Assembly: GCF_030246865.1 (NCBI RefSeq)
Contig: NZ_CP126738.1
Span: 1,860,001 to 1,924,000, forward strand
Origin: Microbacterium sp. zg-B96
GTDB taxonomy: Bacteria; Actinomycetota; Actinomycetes; Actinomycetales; Microbacteriaceae
Reading direction: 5' to 3'
DNA length: 64,000 bases
Every line of letters begins with the position of its first letter. Positions within the stretch are counted from its first letter, which is position 1. A model generated the notes under the pieces. The model did no database searches. It was not told the origin of the DNA and worked only from the letters and a program-made list of their open reading frames with translations. Shown here piece by piece: positions 32,584-41,403 of the stretch. Made by a program: the position numbers and the translations under genes.

Positions 32584-34074
32584 ATGGCCTTCTTCTTCGA
32601 GACACAGGGACTGCTGGACAAGCTCCACAGCACGCCTGAACTCGACGTCGAGCACGCCTGCTTGGCGGCCGCGCTGCGTGAGCTGGACAGCGAGCGGGTG
32701 CTCGGCGTGTTGGCCGACGCGACGGCGCTGATCGACACCCTTGAGCACGTGCGCATCGCTGCGGCCGGCGTCGCCGCCGAGCGGTCCTCCCGCGACCGTG
32801 GCTACGGCGGGCTGGCACAGACGAAGGGCCACCGCACGCCGACCTCGCTGATCCAGTCGATCACGGGCCAGAGCATCGGTGAGGTGAAGCGTCACGTGCG
32901 GCTCGGCGAGGCCCTGCTCGACGGTGCCGACGCCGCTCCCCCGGCGCCGGTGGGGGCTGCGGATGCGGCCGGTGCGCCCACGCCACCGCCGCCGCCGTGG
33001 CACGAACCGCTGCGGACGGCGATGCTCGGGGGCATCCTGACCCCCGCGCAGCACGACGCGATCATGCGGGGCCTCGGCACCCCGCCGACGCGCGGTGCGG
33101 ACGCGGCGGCCGATGAGACTACCGCCGCGAGCGAAGAGGCACAGTTCCGCGAGATCTGGCGCGTCGCGGCCGAACAGCTCATCGAGGAGGCACGCGACTG
33201 CACGGCGGAGGATCTGCTGCGTCGAGCGCGGTACCTGCGCGATCAGCTGGATGAGAGCGGCGCGGCCGACCGCTTTCAGCAGCGCTACGAAGCCCGGTCG
33301 TTCCGCATGTGGCAGGACGAACACGGTCAGCACCGCGCCCACCTGGTGCTCGACGACGAGATGGCCGCGTGGATCCGCGCGATGGTCGACGCGGCACTGC
33401 GCCCGCGTCGCGGCGGTCCCCGGTTCGTAACCGCGGAAGAGCACGAGACCGCCGACCAGCTGGTGGCCGACCCGCGCAGCAATGAGCAGCTCGAGTACGA
33501 CCTGCTGATGGACACGCTCAAGGCCGGGTCGCTCGCCGCTGCGGAGGCGGTCTTCGGAGCCCGCCAGCCGGGCGTGCGCGTCGTGGTGACGGTCGAGGCG
33601 ACCGGCCGCCGCGATGCGTTCGGCAGGGCGATCGGCGTGGGGCATCTCGAGGACGGCGGCGCTGCGGTCGCAGGTCCCGTGATCGAGCGCACGCTGTGCA
33701 CGACGGGCTACCGCGAGGTGGTCGTCGACGGCTGCGGCAACCCGCTGGATCTCGGGCGTGAGCAGCGCCTGTTCTCGGCCAAGCAGCGGATCGCCATGGC
33801 GGTGCGCGACGGCGGCTGCATGGCCCCCGGCTGCCCGGTGCCGGCGTCCTACTGCGAAGCGCACCACTGCAACCAGTGGCAGCGCGGCGGCCGCACCGAC
33901 GTGGACGAGGGCATCCTGCTGTGTCGGTTTCATCACATGCTGCTGCACAACAACGGGTGGTGGATCACCCGCGACGGGCTCGGGCCCTTCGTGCTGCACG
34001 CGCCGTCGAGCCTCGGGAGGGGACCCGTCGTCCTCCGGTCGAAATCGCCGCTGTTCCGACCACTCGTCGCGTGA
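32584..34074 (+). CDS. HNH endonuclease with DUF222 (13E12-type)
   Basis: A 496-residue member of the DUF222-HNH family that is multicopy in many actinobacteria. The N-terminal DUF222 helical region covers residues 1-300 (LEHVRIAAAGVAAERSSRDRGYGGL). The HNH nuclease is at about 390-450: REQRLFSAKQRIAMAVRDGGCMAPGCPVPASYCEAHHCNQWQRGGRTDVDEGILLCRFHHMLLHNNGW, with CxxxxC/HH zinc and catalytic histidines intact. It is probably a mobile or DNA-damage-linked nuclease. ATG 32584 lies five bases after TACCAT. Confidence 0.85.
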   Translation: MAFFFETQGLLDKLHSTPELDVEHACLAAALRELDSERVLGVLADATALIDTLEHVRIAAAGVAAERSSRDRGYGGLAQTKGHRTPTSLIQSITGQSIGEVKRHVRLGEALLDGADAAPPAPVGAADAAGAPTPPPPPWHEPLRTAMLGGILTPAQHDAIMRGLGTPPTRGADAAADETTAASEEAQFREIWRVAAEQLIEEARDCTAEDLLRRARYLRDQLDESGAADRFQQRYEARSFRMWQDEHGQHRAHLVLDDEMAAWIRAMVDAALRPRRGGPRFVTAEEHETADQLVADPRSNEQLEYDLLMDTLKAGSLAAAEAVFGARQPGVRVVVTVEATGRRDAFGRAIGVGHLEDGGAAVAGPVIERTLCTTGYREVVVDGCGNPLDLGREQRLFSAKQRIAMAVRDGGCMAPGCPVPASYCEAHHCNQWQRGGRTDVDEGILLCRFHHMLLHNNGWWITRDGLGPFVLHAPSSLGRGPVVLRSKSPLFRPLVA

Positions 34075-34108
34075 GAACGAGAGGTCGGACCACTGCTAGC
34101 GTGAGCCC

Positions 34109-34777
34109 ATGCAGACACGCCGCACCACCTGGACCATCGGAGGCCTGGGACTGATTGTGTGCGGGCTGCTCGCGATCTTCGAGTACGCCATCAGCCGCGG
34201 CCCGGGTGCCGCTCTATTCACTTTTCCCGGGGAGCTGCCGTTCGCCGCCATGGTGCTGCTGTTCGCGATCGGGCTGTCGCGCGAGGCGAGCGTGGTGAAC
34301 CGCAAGCCGCTCGGGATGGCGGCACTGATCGTCGTCGCGGTGTGGCCGATCATCGCCTCGATGTTGCTGCCGATCCTGATCCAAGAGCAGACGTCGCCCG
34401 GCAACGGGCCGACCGTCTTCACCTACATCGACCTCATCGTCCGGGTCGCCGCCGGCGTGATCGCCGTGATCCAGATCGCTCGCGCCGGCATCGTCCCGTC
34501 TCCGTGGCGCTGGGCGCCGCTGTGGGCATTCGCCGCACATGCGGCGGTGTGGGTCGTTCTGCAGATCCTCCTGGTGGGCGCCGGCACCGCCGATCCGCAG
34601 GGGCTCGTGAGCCTGATCCTGATACTCAGCCTGGTGGCGAATCTTGTGGGGACCCTCGGGCTCGGCGTGATCGCCCTGGTCCTTGCGCTGCAATCGGGCG
34701 CCGAGACCGTCGAGGTGAACCGCTCCCCCGCACCCGCCGTCCACCCCGACGCCACGCTGCACAACGACGCACGCTGA
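34109..34777 (+). CDS. Hypothetical seven-helix membrane protein
   Basis: A 222-residue hydrophobic protein with about six or seven helices (TIGGLGLIVCGLLAIFEYAI, AAMVLLFAIGLS, AALIVVAVWPIIASMLLPILI, LIVRVAAGVIAVIQI, LWAFAAHAAVWVVLQILL, LVANLVGTLGLGVIALVLAL). I do not recognise a family. ATG 34109 follows TAGCGT (34097-34102) by six bases, the same box as at 6347 and 43034. Confidence 0.6.
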   Translation: MQTRRTTWTIGGLGLIVCGLLAIFEYAISRGPGAALFTFPGELPFAAMVLLFAIGLSREASVVNRKPLGMAALIVVAVWPIIASMLLPILIQEQTSPGNGPTVFTYIDLIVRVAAGVIAVIQIARAGIVPSPWRWAPLWAFAAHAAVWVVLQILLVGAGTADPQGLVSLILILSLVANLVGTLGLGVIALVLALQSGAETVEVNRSPAPAVHPDATLHNDAR

Positions 34778-34832
34778 CGGCGCGCCGGGCGCCGCCTCGA
34801 CACCGCGCCACCGCGGCAATACGCTCACGACT

Positions 34833-36215
34833 ATGGACAGCACGCTGGCGTGCCTGGCTGCATGGATGCCACGTCAGCGCTGGTACGCGGCTAAGGGTCG
34901 CACTCTTCACCTGCGCTACATCGCGTCGTGGGACATCCCCACCGCCGAACCGGGCGTGCGCGTGCGCACGCTGCTCGTGGTCGACGAGGGCGCGCTGCCC
35001 GCCGTCGTCTACCAGGTGCCGCTCGTCGCCCGCGCCACCAGCGCGGTCTCCGCCGCCGCGGCGGCGCACATCATCGGCCACCCGGAACCGGGCACCACCC
35101 TCATCGACGGCCCGCATGACCCGGCCTACTGCGCGGCACTGCTGGGCCTGGTCACCGCCGGCGGCACCGCGCGCGGCCCTCGCACCGTCGCCACTGGGCG
35201 CCCCGTGACTGCGGCGTCGTACCCGGCATCGGCCACCGCCGACCATCAGGCCGGTGTCGTCACCGGCGAACAGTCCAACACCTCGATCGTCTTCCACTTC
35301 GCCGATGACACCCCACCGGTCATCTGCAAGCTGTTCCGGCAGGTGCAGCCGGGCCTGAACCCGGACATCGAGCTGAACACCGCGCTGAGCGACGCGCGAT
35401 CGCCGCATGTACCGCGTGCGGTCGGCTGGCTCGCATGCGAGTGGCCCGACACCGCCACATCCGCCGGGGCTGTCACCGGTTCACTCGCCTTCGCCCAGGA
35501 GTTCTTCCCCAGCGTCGAAGACGCGTGGCGCGTCGCGCTGCGTTCGGCGGCGCACGGCGTGGACTTCGGGCAATCGGCCTACGACCTGGGTGCGGCGACC
35601 GCCGATGTGCACCGGTCCCTCGCACACGTCTTTCCGGCGGCACCGGCCTCCGCCGGCAACCGCGCTGCACTGCGCGACACGTGGCAGCGGCGGCTGGCCA
35701 CCGCGATCGCCGAGGTGCGCCCGCTCGCTGAGGCGCGGCAGGCGATCGAAGCGGTCTACGACCGCGCCCTCGAGGTGGATTGGCCGCCCCTGCAGCGGAT
35801 CCACGGCGACTATCACCTGGGCCAAGTGGTCCTGGTGCCCGACCGCGGCTGGGTGCTGCTGGATTTCGAGGGCGAGCCGCTGCGCGCGATGACGGAGCGG
35901 ATGCTGCCCGACCTGGCGCTGCGCGACGTCGCGGGCATGCTGCGCTCGTTCGACTACGTCGCCGGGTCCATCCGCCTGGACCACCCCGACCGCTCCGCCG
36001 CCGTCCGCGACTGGGCGCGCGTCGCACGGGAGGGATTCCTCGCCGGCTACAGCCACCGAGCCGGGAGCCGCGTCACGACCACGGGTCCACTGCTGGACGC
36101 GCTCGAACTGGACAAGGCCGTCTACGAGGCGACGTACGAATCCCGATCCCGCCCCACCTGGGTCACCATTCCGCTGCGCGCCATCGAGCGACTCGTCGCC
36201 GCTCCCGCGATCTGA
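34833..36215 (+). CDS. mak: Maltokinase
   Basis: A 460-residue kinase that phosphorylates maltose to maltose 1-phosphate for GlgE-type glucan synthesis. The N-terminal cap (LACLAAWMPRQRWYAAKGRTLHL) is typical of the Mak family. Kinase motifs follow: Brenner's HGDYHLGQVVL near residue 325 and LLDFEGEPLRAMTERMLPDLALRDVAGMLRSFDY. Ligand-binding NTS (GEQSNTSIVFHF) is present. ATG 34833 has TACGCT seven bases upstream. GlgE and GlgB are not in the window. The trehalose-synthase-like gene at 991 is 34 kb away. Confidence 0.85.
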   Translation: MDSTLACLAAWMPRQRWYAAKGRTLHLRYIASWDIPTAEPGVRVRTLLVVDEGALPAVVYQVPLVARATSAVSAAAAAHIIGHPEPGTTLIDGPHDPAYCAALLGLVTAGGTARGPRTVATGRPVTAASYPASATADHQAGVVTGEQSNTSIVFHFADDTPPVICKLFRQVQPGLNPDIELNTALSDARSPHVPRAVGWLACEWPDTATSAGAVTGSLAFAQEFFPSVEDAWRVALRSAAHGVDFGQSAYDLGAATADVHRSLAHVFPAAPASAGNRAALRDTWQRRLATAIAEVRPLAEARQAIEAVYDRALEVDWPPLQRIHGDYHLGQVVLVPDRGWVLLDFEGEPLRAMTERMLPDLALRDVAGMLRSFDYVAGSIRLDHPDRSAAVRDWARVAREGFLAGYSHRAGSRVTTTGPLLDALELDKAVYEATYESRSRPTWVTIPLRAIERLVAAPAI

Positions 36216-36225
36216 CGCCGGCGCG

Positions 36226-37503
36226 TCACTCCGCGTCGTCTAGCTCGGCGTCGTCCTGGTCCTCGTCGACCGGTTCCCCGGCCGTCAGTGCGTGCCAACG
36301 GTCCCACTCCGCCATCAGCTGGCGGATCGCGGCGTGGAAGCGCGCGGTGGCGGCCCCGGGCGTCGTGTCGCCGAAATAATGGCGCACCCAACCCTCGAGC
36401 CGAGCGGCGGACTCCGGATCGGACAGCACGCGGCCGGCCTCGACAAGGATTTCGCCGGCCTTGTCGGCATCCAACCAGTCGCAGGCCGACAGGTAGCCGT
36501 GCGTGTCGATGCTCGCCTGCGGATCGACCGGACGGGTCACCAGCAGCGGGCGACCGGCGGCCAGCCGGTCGTAGACCATCGCCGAGATGTCGACGACCGC
36601 CACGTCGGCCGCCGCGAGCTGCCAGCCGAGGTCGGGAGCGTCGTCGAAGACGTGCTGCGCGGTCGGGTCGGCGACATTGGCCGCCGCGATCGCCGCGATG
36701 ATGCGGTTGTTGGCCGCGCCGTACTGGTCGTCCACGACGCCGGAACGCGGATGCGGGCGGTAGATGAGCCGGTGCGTCGAGCTGTTCAGCACCGCGCGGG
36801 CCAGTGCCTCGCCGTGCGACGCGATCGAGCCGTAGTGCGCCGAGGGGCGGTCACCCTCCCACGTGGGCGCGTACAGCACCACGATGCGCCCGTCGGGCGT
36901 GTAGGGCAGCACGCCGGAGTAATGGTCGGCCTGCGGCCGGCCGATCTCGATCGCGCGGCGCTCTAGGTCGTAGTCCCACAGCACCCGGCCGAGGCGCTCG
37001 CGGGCGGCATCCCCTGCCACCAGCGCGTAGTCGTACGCCTTGAACTGGTTGGTGGTCATGTACATCTTGTCGGACTCGCCGTGGTTGATGAACACGTGCC
37101 AGCGACGCCCGTAACGGAACATCTGGAAGTTGCGCGTGTTCTGGTTCACGTACAGCACGACGCGGATGTCCTGGTCGGCGATGAACCGCTCGAGGTCGCG
37201 GACGGTCGGCACGAACGCCACCGGCAGCGCGTCGTCGCCCACCAGCGCCCGCGCACCCGTCGCCGCGCGGCTGAGCACCACGACGGGCCACTGCTTGGCC
37301 AGCTCGGCGAGCGGCTTGTACCACTGCCGCATCTGGTACATGTTGACCGCACCGTCGGCGAAGTAGACCGCCACCCGGTAGTGCATCAACGGATGCGGTC
37401 CGCGTGCGGTCAGCTCGCGGCGCACCTCCCGCACGGCGGTTCTATGCTCGAGTGCCCTTCTCAGCAGCTTGGCGGCCTTGCGTCCATCCGATACGACACC
37501 CAC
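36226..37503 (-). CDS. CDP-glycerol glycerophosphotransferase-like protein
   Basis: A 425-residue protein similar to the TagF/TagB C-terminal catalytic region: VVLYVNQNTRNFQMFRYGRRWHVFINHGESDKMYMTTNQFKAYDYALVAG and RIVVLYAPTWEGDRPSAHYG. RPHPRSG and the DISAMVYDRLAAGRPLLV segment replace the usual D-Y-S-S. It is probably peripheral to the membrane and adds polyol phosphates to a wall teichoic-acid-like polymer, but substrate specificity cannot be read. It ends in an acidic tail. GTG 37503, divergent from the GT2 gene. Confidence 0.75.
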   Translation of the reverse strand: MGVVSDGRKAAKLLRRALEHRTAVREVRRELTARGPHPLMHYRVAVYFADGAVNMYQMRQWYKPLAELAKQWPVVVLSRAATGARALVGDDALPVAFVPTVRDLERFIADQDIRVVLYVNQNTRNFQMFRYGRRWHVFINHGESDKMYMTTNQFKAYDYALVAGDAARERLGRVLWDYDLERRAIEIGRPQADHYSGVLPYTPDGRIVVLYAPTWEGDRPSAHYGSIASHGEALARAVLNSSTHRLIYRPHPRSGVVDDQYGAANNRIIAAIAAANVADPTAQHVFDDAPDLGWQLAAADVAVVDISAMVYDRLAAGRPLLVTRPVDPQASIDTHGYLSACDWLDADKAGEILVEAGRVLSDPESAARLEGWVRHYFGDTTPGAATARFHAAIRQLMAEWDRWHALTAGEPVDEDQDDAELDDAE

Positions 37504-37544
37504 CCCTCCAGCCTACGTCGCCGCCCGCGTGACATGATCGACTG

Positions 37545-38645
37545 ATGCTCGACGACGCCCCGCACTCCGGCAAGGACGCGCCCGTCGTCCCCGCAACCGC
37601 CGGCGTCACCTTCGTCATGCCCGTGCTCAACGAACGCGACTACCTGGAACGGGCCGTGCGCACCGTGCTGCAACAGGACGTCGCCGGCCGACCCGTGGAG
37701 TTGGTGCTGGCCCTGGGACCGTCCACCGACGGTTCGAACCAGCTGGCAGCGCGACTGGCCGCCGAAGACAGCCGCATCGTGCTGGTGGAAAACCCTGCCG
37801 CCGACATCCCCGTCGGCCTGAATCTGGCCATCCGCGCCGGGCGGTACCCCACCATCGTGCGGGTGGATGCTCATTCCGAGCTGACCCCCGGCTACACGAT
37901 CGAGGCTCTCAAGACCCTCGACCGGGTGCGTGCGGCCAACGTCGGCGGCATCATGCGCGCCGATGGCCGTACGCCCTTCCAGCGCGCCGTCGCCCGCGCG
38001 TACAACTCCCCCATCGGCCTCGGCGGCGGGGCGTACCACAGCGGCGGCGCCGAAGGCCCCGCTGAGTCGGCGTACCTGGGCGTCATGCGCCGGGCAGTGC
38101 TGGAGGAAGTCGGCATGTTCGACGAATCCATCCGCCGCGGCGAGGACTGGGAACTGAACCTGCGCATCCGCCGCGCCGGCTACCGGGTGTGGTTCGATCC
38201 GGAGTTGGCGGTGACCTACTGGCCGCGCGAGAGCTGGAAGCGGCTCGTGCGCCAGTTCTACGCCACCGGCAAGTGGCGCGGCGAACTGGTGCGCCGCTAC
38301 GGACGGCGCAACTCGCTGCGCTACTTCGCGCCGCCGGCGCTGGTGGGACTGGCCCTCCTCGCCGTCGTGATCGCGGTCCTGCAGCTCACCGGGGTCATCG
38401 CCGGACCGTGGTCGCTCGCGGCATCCGTCGTCTACCTGCCGATCGCCGCCTACGCCGTGCTCATCACTGCGGTGGCGCTGGGCCCCGGCGGCGGCACCGG
38501 CTGGCGCGACAAGCTGTGGACGGCCGCGGTGCTGCCCTCGATGCACCTGTCCTGGGGCACCGGGTTCATCAGCGGCGTGCTGCGCGGCGCACACGACACC
38601 GTCGACACGTCACGCCTGGGCTCGCGCAACACCCCGCTGCCCTAG
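37545..38645 (+). CDS. GT2 family glycosyltransferase
   Basis: A 366-residue membrane-associated glycosyltransferase. VTFVMPVLNERDYLERAVRTVLQQ (GT-A nucleotide site), IVRVDAHSELTPGY (DxD-equivalent DAH), and GRGEDWELNLRIRRAGYRVWFDPELAVTYWPRESWKRLVRQFYATGKWRGEL (ED and Q/RxxRW-like region) fit GT2 enzymes such as those making exopolysaccharide or cell-wall polymers. Three hydrophobic helices follow (residues about 260-330). ATG 37545 lies six bases after CATGAT. It is divergent from the CDP-glycerol-like gene and convergent with the next. Confidence 0.82.
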   Translation: MLDDAPHSGKDAPVVPATAGVTFVMPVLNERDYLERAVRTVLQQDVAGRPVELVLALGPSTDGSNQLAARLAAEDSRIVLVENPAADIPVGLNLAIRAGRYPTIVRVDAHSELTPGYTIEALKTLDRVRAANVGGIMRADGRTPFQRAVARAYNSPIGLGGGAYHSGGAEGPAESAYLGVMRRAVLEEVGMFDESIRRGEDWELNLRIRRAGYRVWFDPELAVTYWPRESWKRLVRQFYATGKWRGELVRRYGRRNSLRYFAPPALVGLALLAVVIAVLQLTGVIAGPWSLAASVVYLPIAAYAVLITAVALGPGGGTGWRDKLWTAAVLPSMHLSWGTGFISGVLRGAHDTVDTSRLGSRNTPLP

Positions 38646-38652
38646 CCAGCGG

Positions 38653-40104
38653 TCAGCGCGCCACGTACCCCTGGTCGAGGATGCGGGCCACGACCCGCTC
38701 GGCGGCGTGACCGTCATCGCGCGGGTTGAACCGCTGGCGCCACGTTGCATACGCCGCCGCGTGGCGCTGCGGCCCCTCGTCGTCGGCCAGCGCCGCCACG
38801 AGTTCATCCGTCGAGCGCACCACTGGTCCGGGTGCGTGTGCGGCGAGGTCGAAGTAGAAGCCGCGCAGCTCGCCGCGATAGTGGTCGAGATCGGGCACCA
38901 GGAAGTACATCGGCTTTCCGGTGACGCTGAAGTCGAACATGATCGACGAGTAGTCGGTGATGAGCGCGTCGGCGGCCAGCAGCAGCCGGGCAGTGTCGGG
39001 GAAGGCCGTCACGTCGATGACGCGCGGACCCGACGCGTCGCGCCCCGGCAGCAGCGTGCGCGAGTGCCCGCGGACGAGCACGACGGCATCGGATGCCGCC
39101 GCCAGCGCCCCCGGATCGACGAAATCGACCATCTGCTCGCGGTCCTCCCGCCACGTGGGTGCGTACAGCAGCACGCGCTCGCCTGGGCCGATCCCGAGTT
39201 CTGCCCGGGTGGCCGCACCGTCGCCGGTGACGAGCACGTCGTTGCGGGGGTAGCCCTCCACCCAGATCGGGCGGGACAGGAACGCGTATGCCTTCTTCAT
39301 GATGCGTCCGCCGTACGGGTTCTGCGCCAGCAGCACGTTCCATCGCCGCGCCTCGCGGACGACCGCCACGGTGCGCCGCGGGTCGAATCCGGGTCGGTGC
39401 AGCGCGAGGCGCTTCAGCGGCGTGCCGTGCCAGGTCTGCAGCACCACCTGCCCGGGGCGACGCTCGAAGCGGCGGCGCAGCCAATCGTTGACCACGAGCA
39501 GTCGTGAGGCCCCGCGCGCCCGCCACCACTGCGGCGATCCTTCGACCACCGCGATGGCGCCGTCGGGCACCGCGACCGACAGGTCCACCACGCTCCAGTA
39601 GCGCGTCACGCCCGGTGCCACCCGCGCCAGTTCGCGATCGATTGCGAGCGGGTTGCAGCTGGCGTTGCGGCCGTAGAAGCTCTCGAAGAACACCGCGTTC
39701 TCGAGGTCACCCGAGCGGGTCGCGTAGCGCCGCTCCAGCGCGGCCTGCCCGTCGCCGGAGTCGTAGGCGGGGTTCACCGGCGGACCCACCTGCAGCACGG
39801 TGCCCGCAAGCTCCGCCCGCAGCGTCCCCAGCATGGTCAGCGGCACGGCCGCCACCGCCTCCAGCCGCTCCCCGTCGGCACCGGTGACGACCACGTCGTA
39901 CGAACCCGTCGGCAGCGGCAGTTCGGGGCCGCCCCACCGCGCCGCGCGCAGCGCGAACACGGCCCGCCACGTCGCACCGCGGCCGGTGAGCTTGGCCGCC
40001 ACCCGCGCACGGGGACCCACCAGCTCGGCACCGGCCGGCCGGGCTCCGGTGCCCGAGAGCTCGAGCGCGGCACCGTCGTCGGCGATGAGACGTGCTCGGA
40101 TCAT
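38653..40104 (-). CDS. CDP-glycerol glycerophosphotransferase (TagF-like)
   Basis: A 483-residue protein. An immunoglobulin-like N-terminal region (about 1-105) precedes the catalytic domain: VVLQTWHGTPLKRLALHRPGF with the histidine, PIWVEGYPRNDVLVTG, RVLLYAPTWREDREQM, VLVRGHSRTL, ADALITDYSSIMFDFSVTGKPMYFLVPDLDHYR. It likely polymerises or primes glycerol-phosphate or ribitol-phosphate chains. ATG 40104 overlaps the stop of the next gene upstream (ATGA), so the pair 40101-41360 and this gene form one unit. Confidence 0.85.
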   Translation of the reverse strand: MIRARLIADDGAALELSGTGARPAGAELVGPRARVAAKLTGRGATWRAVFALRAARWGGPELPLPTGSYDVVVTGADGERLEAVAAVPLTMLGTLRAELAGTVLQVGPPVNPAYDSGDGQAALERRYATRSGDLENAVFFESFYGRNASCNPLAIDRELARVAPGVTRYWSVVDLSVAVPDGAIAVVEGSPQWWRARGASRLLVVNDWLRRRFERRPGQVVLQTWHGTPLKRLALHRPGFDPRRTVAVVREARRWNVLLAQNPYGGRIMKKAYAFLSRPIWVEGYPRNDVLVTGDGAATRAELGIGPGERVLLYAPTWREDREQMVDFVDPGALAAASDAVVLVRGHSRTLLPGRDASGPRVIDVTAFPDTARLLLAADALITDYSSIMFDFSVTGKPMYFLVPDLDHYRGELRGFYFDLAAHAPGPVVRSTDELVAALADDEGPQRHAAAYATWRQRFNPRDDGHAAERVVARILDQGYVAR

Positions 40105-41360
40105 ACGGAACCCTTCGATCGTGCGGAAAGCCCCGCCCGGATGACGCGGTACACCCGCGCAGTGTTGCCGCCGTCACGATACGCGTGCACGCGCTCGCTC
40201 AGCCGCCGCGACCGCTCGACACGCTCGGCGCGGGCGGCATCCTCCCCCAGCACTGCGTCCAGCTGGCCACAGGCCTCCTGCCAGTTCGCAGCCGGATCTT
40301 CCCCGGCGACGTCGGCATACGTGCCGTAGAACCCCCGCCGCGCCGCATAGGCCTGCAGGTCCGGCGCGAGGTACAGCACCGGCAGCGGCACGAGCCCCGC
40401 GTCGTAGGCGAGCGAGGAGTAGTCGGTGATGAGCACGTCCACGCCGGGGAGGGCGGGCGTGACGTCGGCGACCATGTCGCTGCCCATCAGACGCACCCGG
40501 TCGGTGCCTGCCGGCGGTGCGTAGTAGCCGGCGCCCAGATGGTGCGGGCGCACCAGCAGCACCGCGTCGTGCCGGGTCAGCACGTCGACGATGCGCTGCC
40601 ACTGCGCGGCATCCGGGATCGACGGGTCCACATCACCGTCACGCCACGTCGGCGCGTACAGCACGAAGCGGGTCGCGTCGGTGACCGGACCGGTGGCCGC
40701 AGCGATGAGCGTCCGGCCGGCGGCACGCCGGTCATCGGCGGTGCCCTGCGACAGCACGTCGACGCGCGGCTCGCCGGTGACGACGACGCGACCGTCCGGC
40801 AGGCCGAACGCCGATTCCAAGCGCCCGCGCACCAGGTGCGAGGCCGCGGGAAGCACGGCGATGGCCGCCGCGGAGTGGCGGAACATCACGCGCAGCAGGG
40901 TCCGCACCGCGCGTGAGCGCGGCAGGAAGCGGCTGCGGAGGGTCTCTTCGGAATCGAGCCCGATGCGCTTGAGCGGGATACCGTGCCACAGCTGCACGAT
41001 GAACGCCCCCGACTGCGCGTACCGGTTGGCGTCGCCGAACCCGTGGGTGACGACCACGACGCGGGCGCGGGCGGTGCGCCAGAAGCCCGGGAAGGAGTGC
41101 TTGGGCACCCAGCGGATGCCGCGGCGTTCCGCCTCGGCCGCCTCGGCGGCGGTGCCGGTGAGCCAGGTCGCGCTGACACCGTGCCGCTCCACGGCTTCGC
41201 GCCACAGCGCCCACCCACCGTCGGCCAGGCCGGCCGCGGATCCGAAGACCCACTCGTCTCCGGTGCGCGGGATGACGATGGTGGCAAGACGGCCCGCCGC
41301 GTACAACGGGATGCGGGCCAGCTTTCCGGCGTTGCCTGCACCGAACGAGAAGGACGCCAC
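40101..41360 (-). CDS. CDP-glycerol glycerophosphotransferase (TagF/TagB-like)
   Basis: A 419-residue second copy without the N-terminal Ig-like region: AFIVQLWHGIPLKRIGLDSEETL, RVVVTGEPRVDVLSQG, RFVLYAPTWRDGDVDPS, LLVRPHHLGAGYY and GVDVLITDYSSLAYDAGLVPLPVLYLAPDLQAYAARRG. Both copies retain catalytic His and the TDYSS box. The GTG start at 41360 is the only one after an in-frame TAG, and it lies inside a 17-bp hairpin stem (41351-41389), so translation initiation may be structurally limited. Confidence 0.83.
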   Translation of the reverse strand: MASFSFGAGNAGKLARIPLYAAGRLATIVIPRTGDEWVFGSAAGLADGGWALWREAVERHGVSATWLTGTAAEAAEAERRGIRWVPKHSFPGFWRTARARVVVVTHGFGDANRYAQSGAFIVQLWHGIPLKRIGLDSEETLRSRFLPRSRAVRTLLRVMFRHSAAAIAVLPAASHLVRGRLESAFGLPDGRVVVTGEPRVDVLSQGTADDRRAAGRTLIAAATGPVTDATRFVLYAPTWRDGDVDPSIPDAAQWQRIVDVLTRHDAVLLVRPHHLGAGYYAPPAGTDRVRLMGSDMVADVTPALPGVDVLITDYSSLAYDAGLVPLPVLYLAPDLQAYAARRGFYGTYADVAGEDPAANWQEACGQLDAVLGEDAARAERVERSRRLSERVHAYRDGGNTARVYRVIRAGLSARSKGSV

Positions 41361-41396
41361 CCCGCGAGCCTATCGCGGGGTGGCGTCCTGGTTCGG
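41341..41396. terminator. 17-bp perfect hairpin enclosing a start codon
   Basis: Arms 41351-41367 and 41373-41389 are perfectly complementary, with loop GCCTA. An outer 6-bp CCGAAC/GTTCGG pair extends it. On the minus strand it begins eight bases after the htrA stop, so it can serve as the htrA terminator. The GTG start of the following gene (41360-41358) is within the descending arm, so it could also gate readthrough or translation. Confidence 0.7.
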
Positions 41397-41403
41397 TCGT
41401 GGA

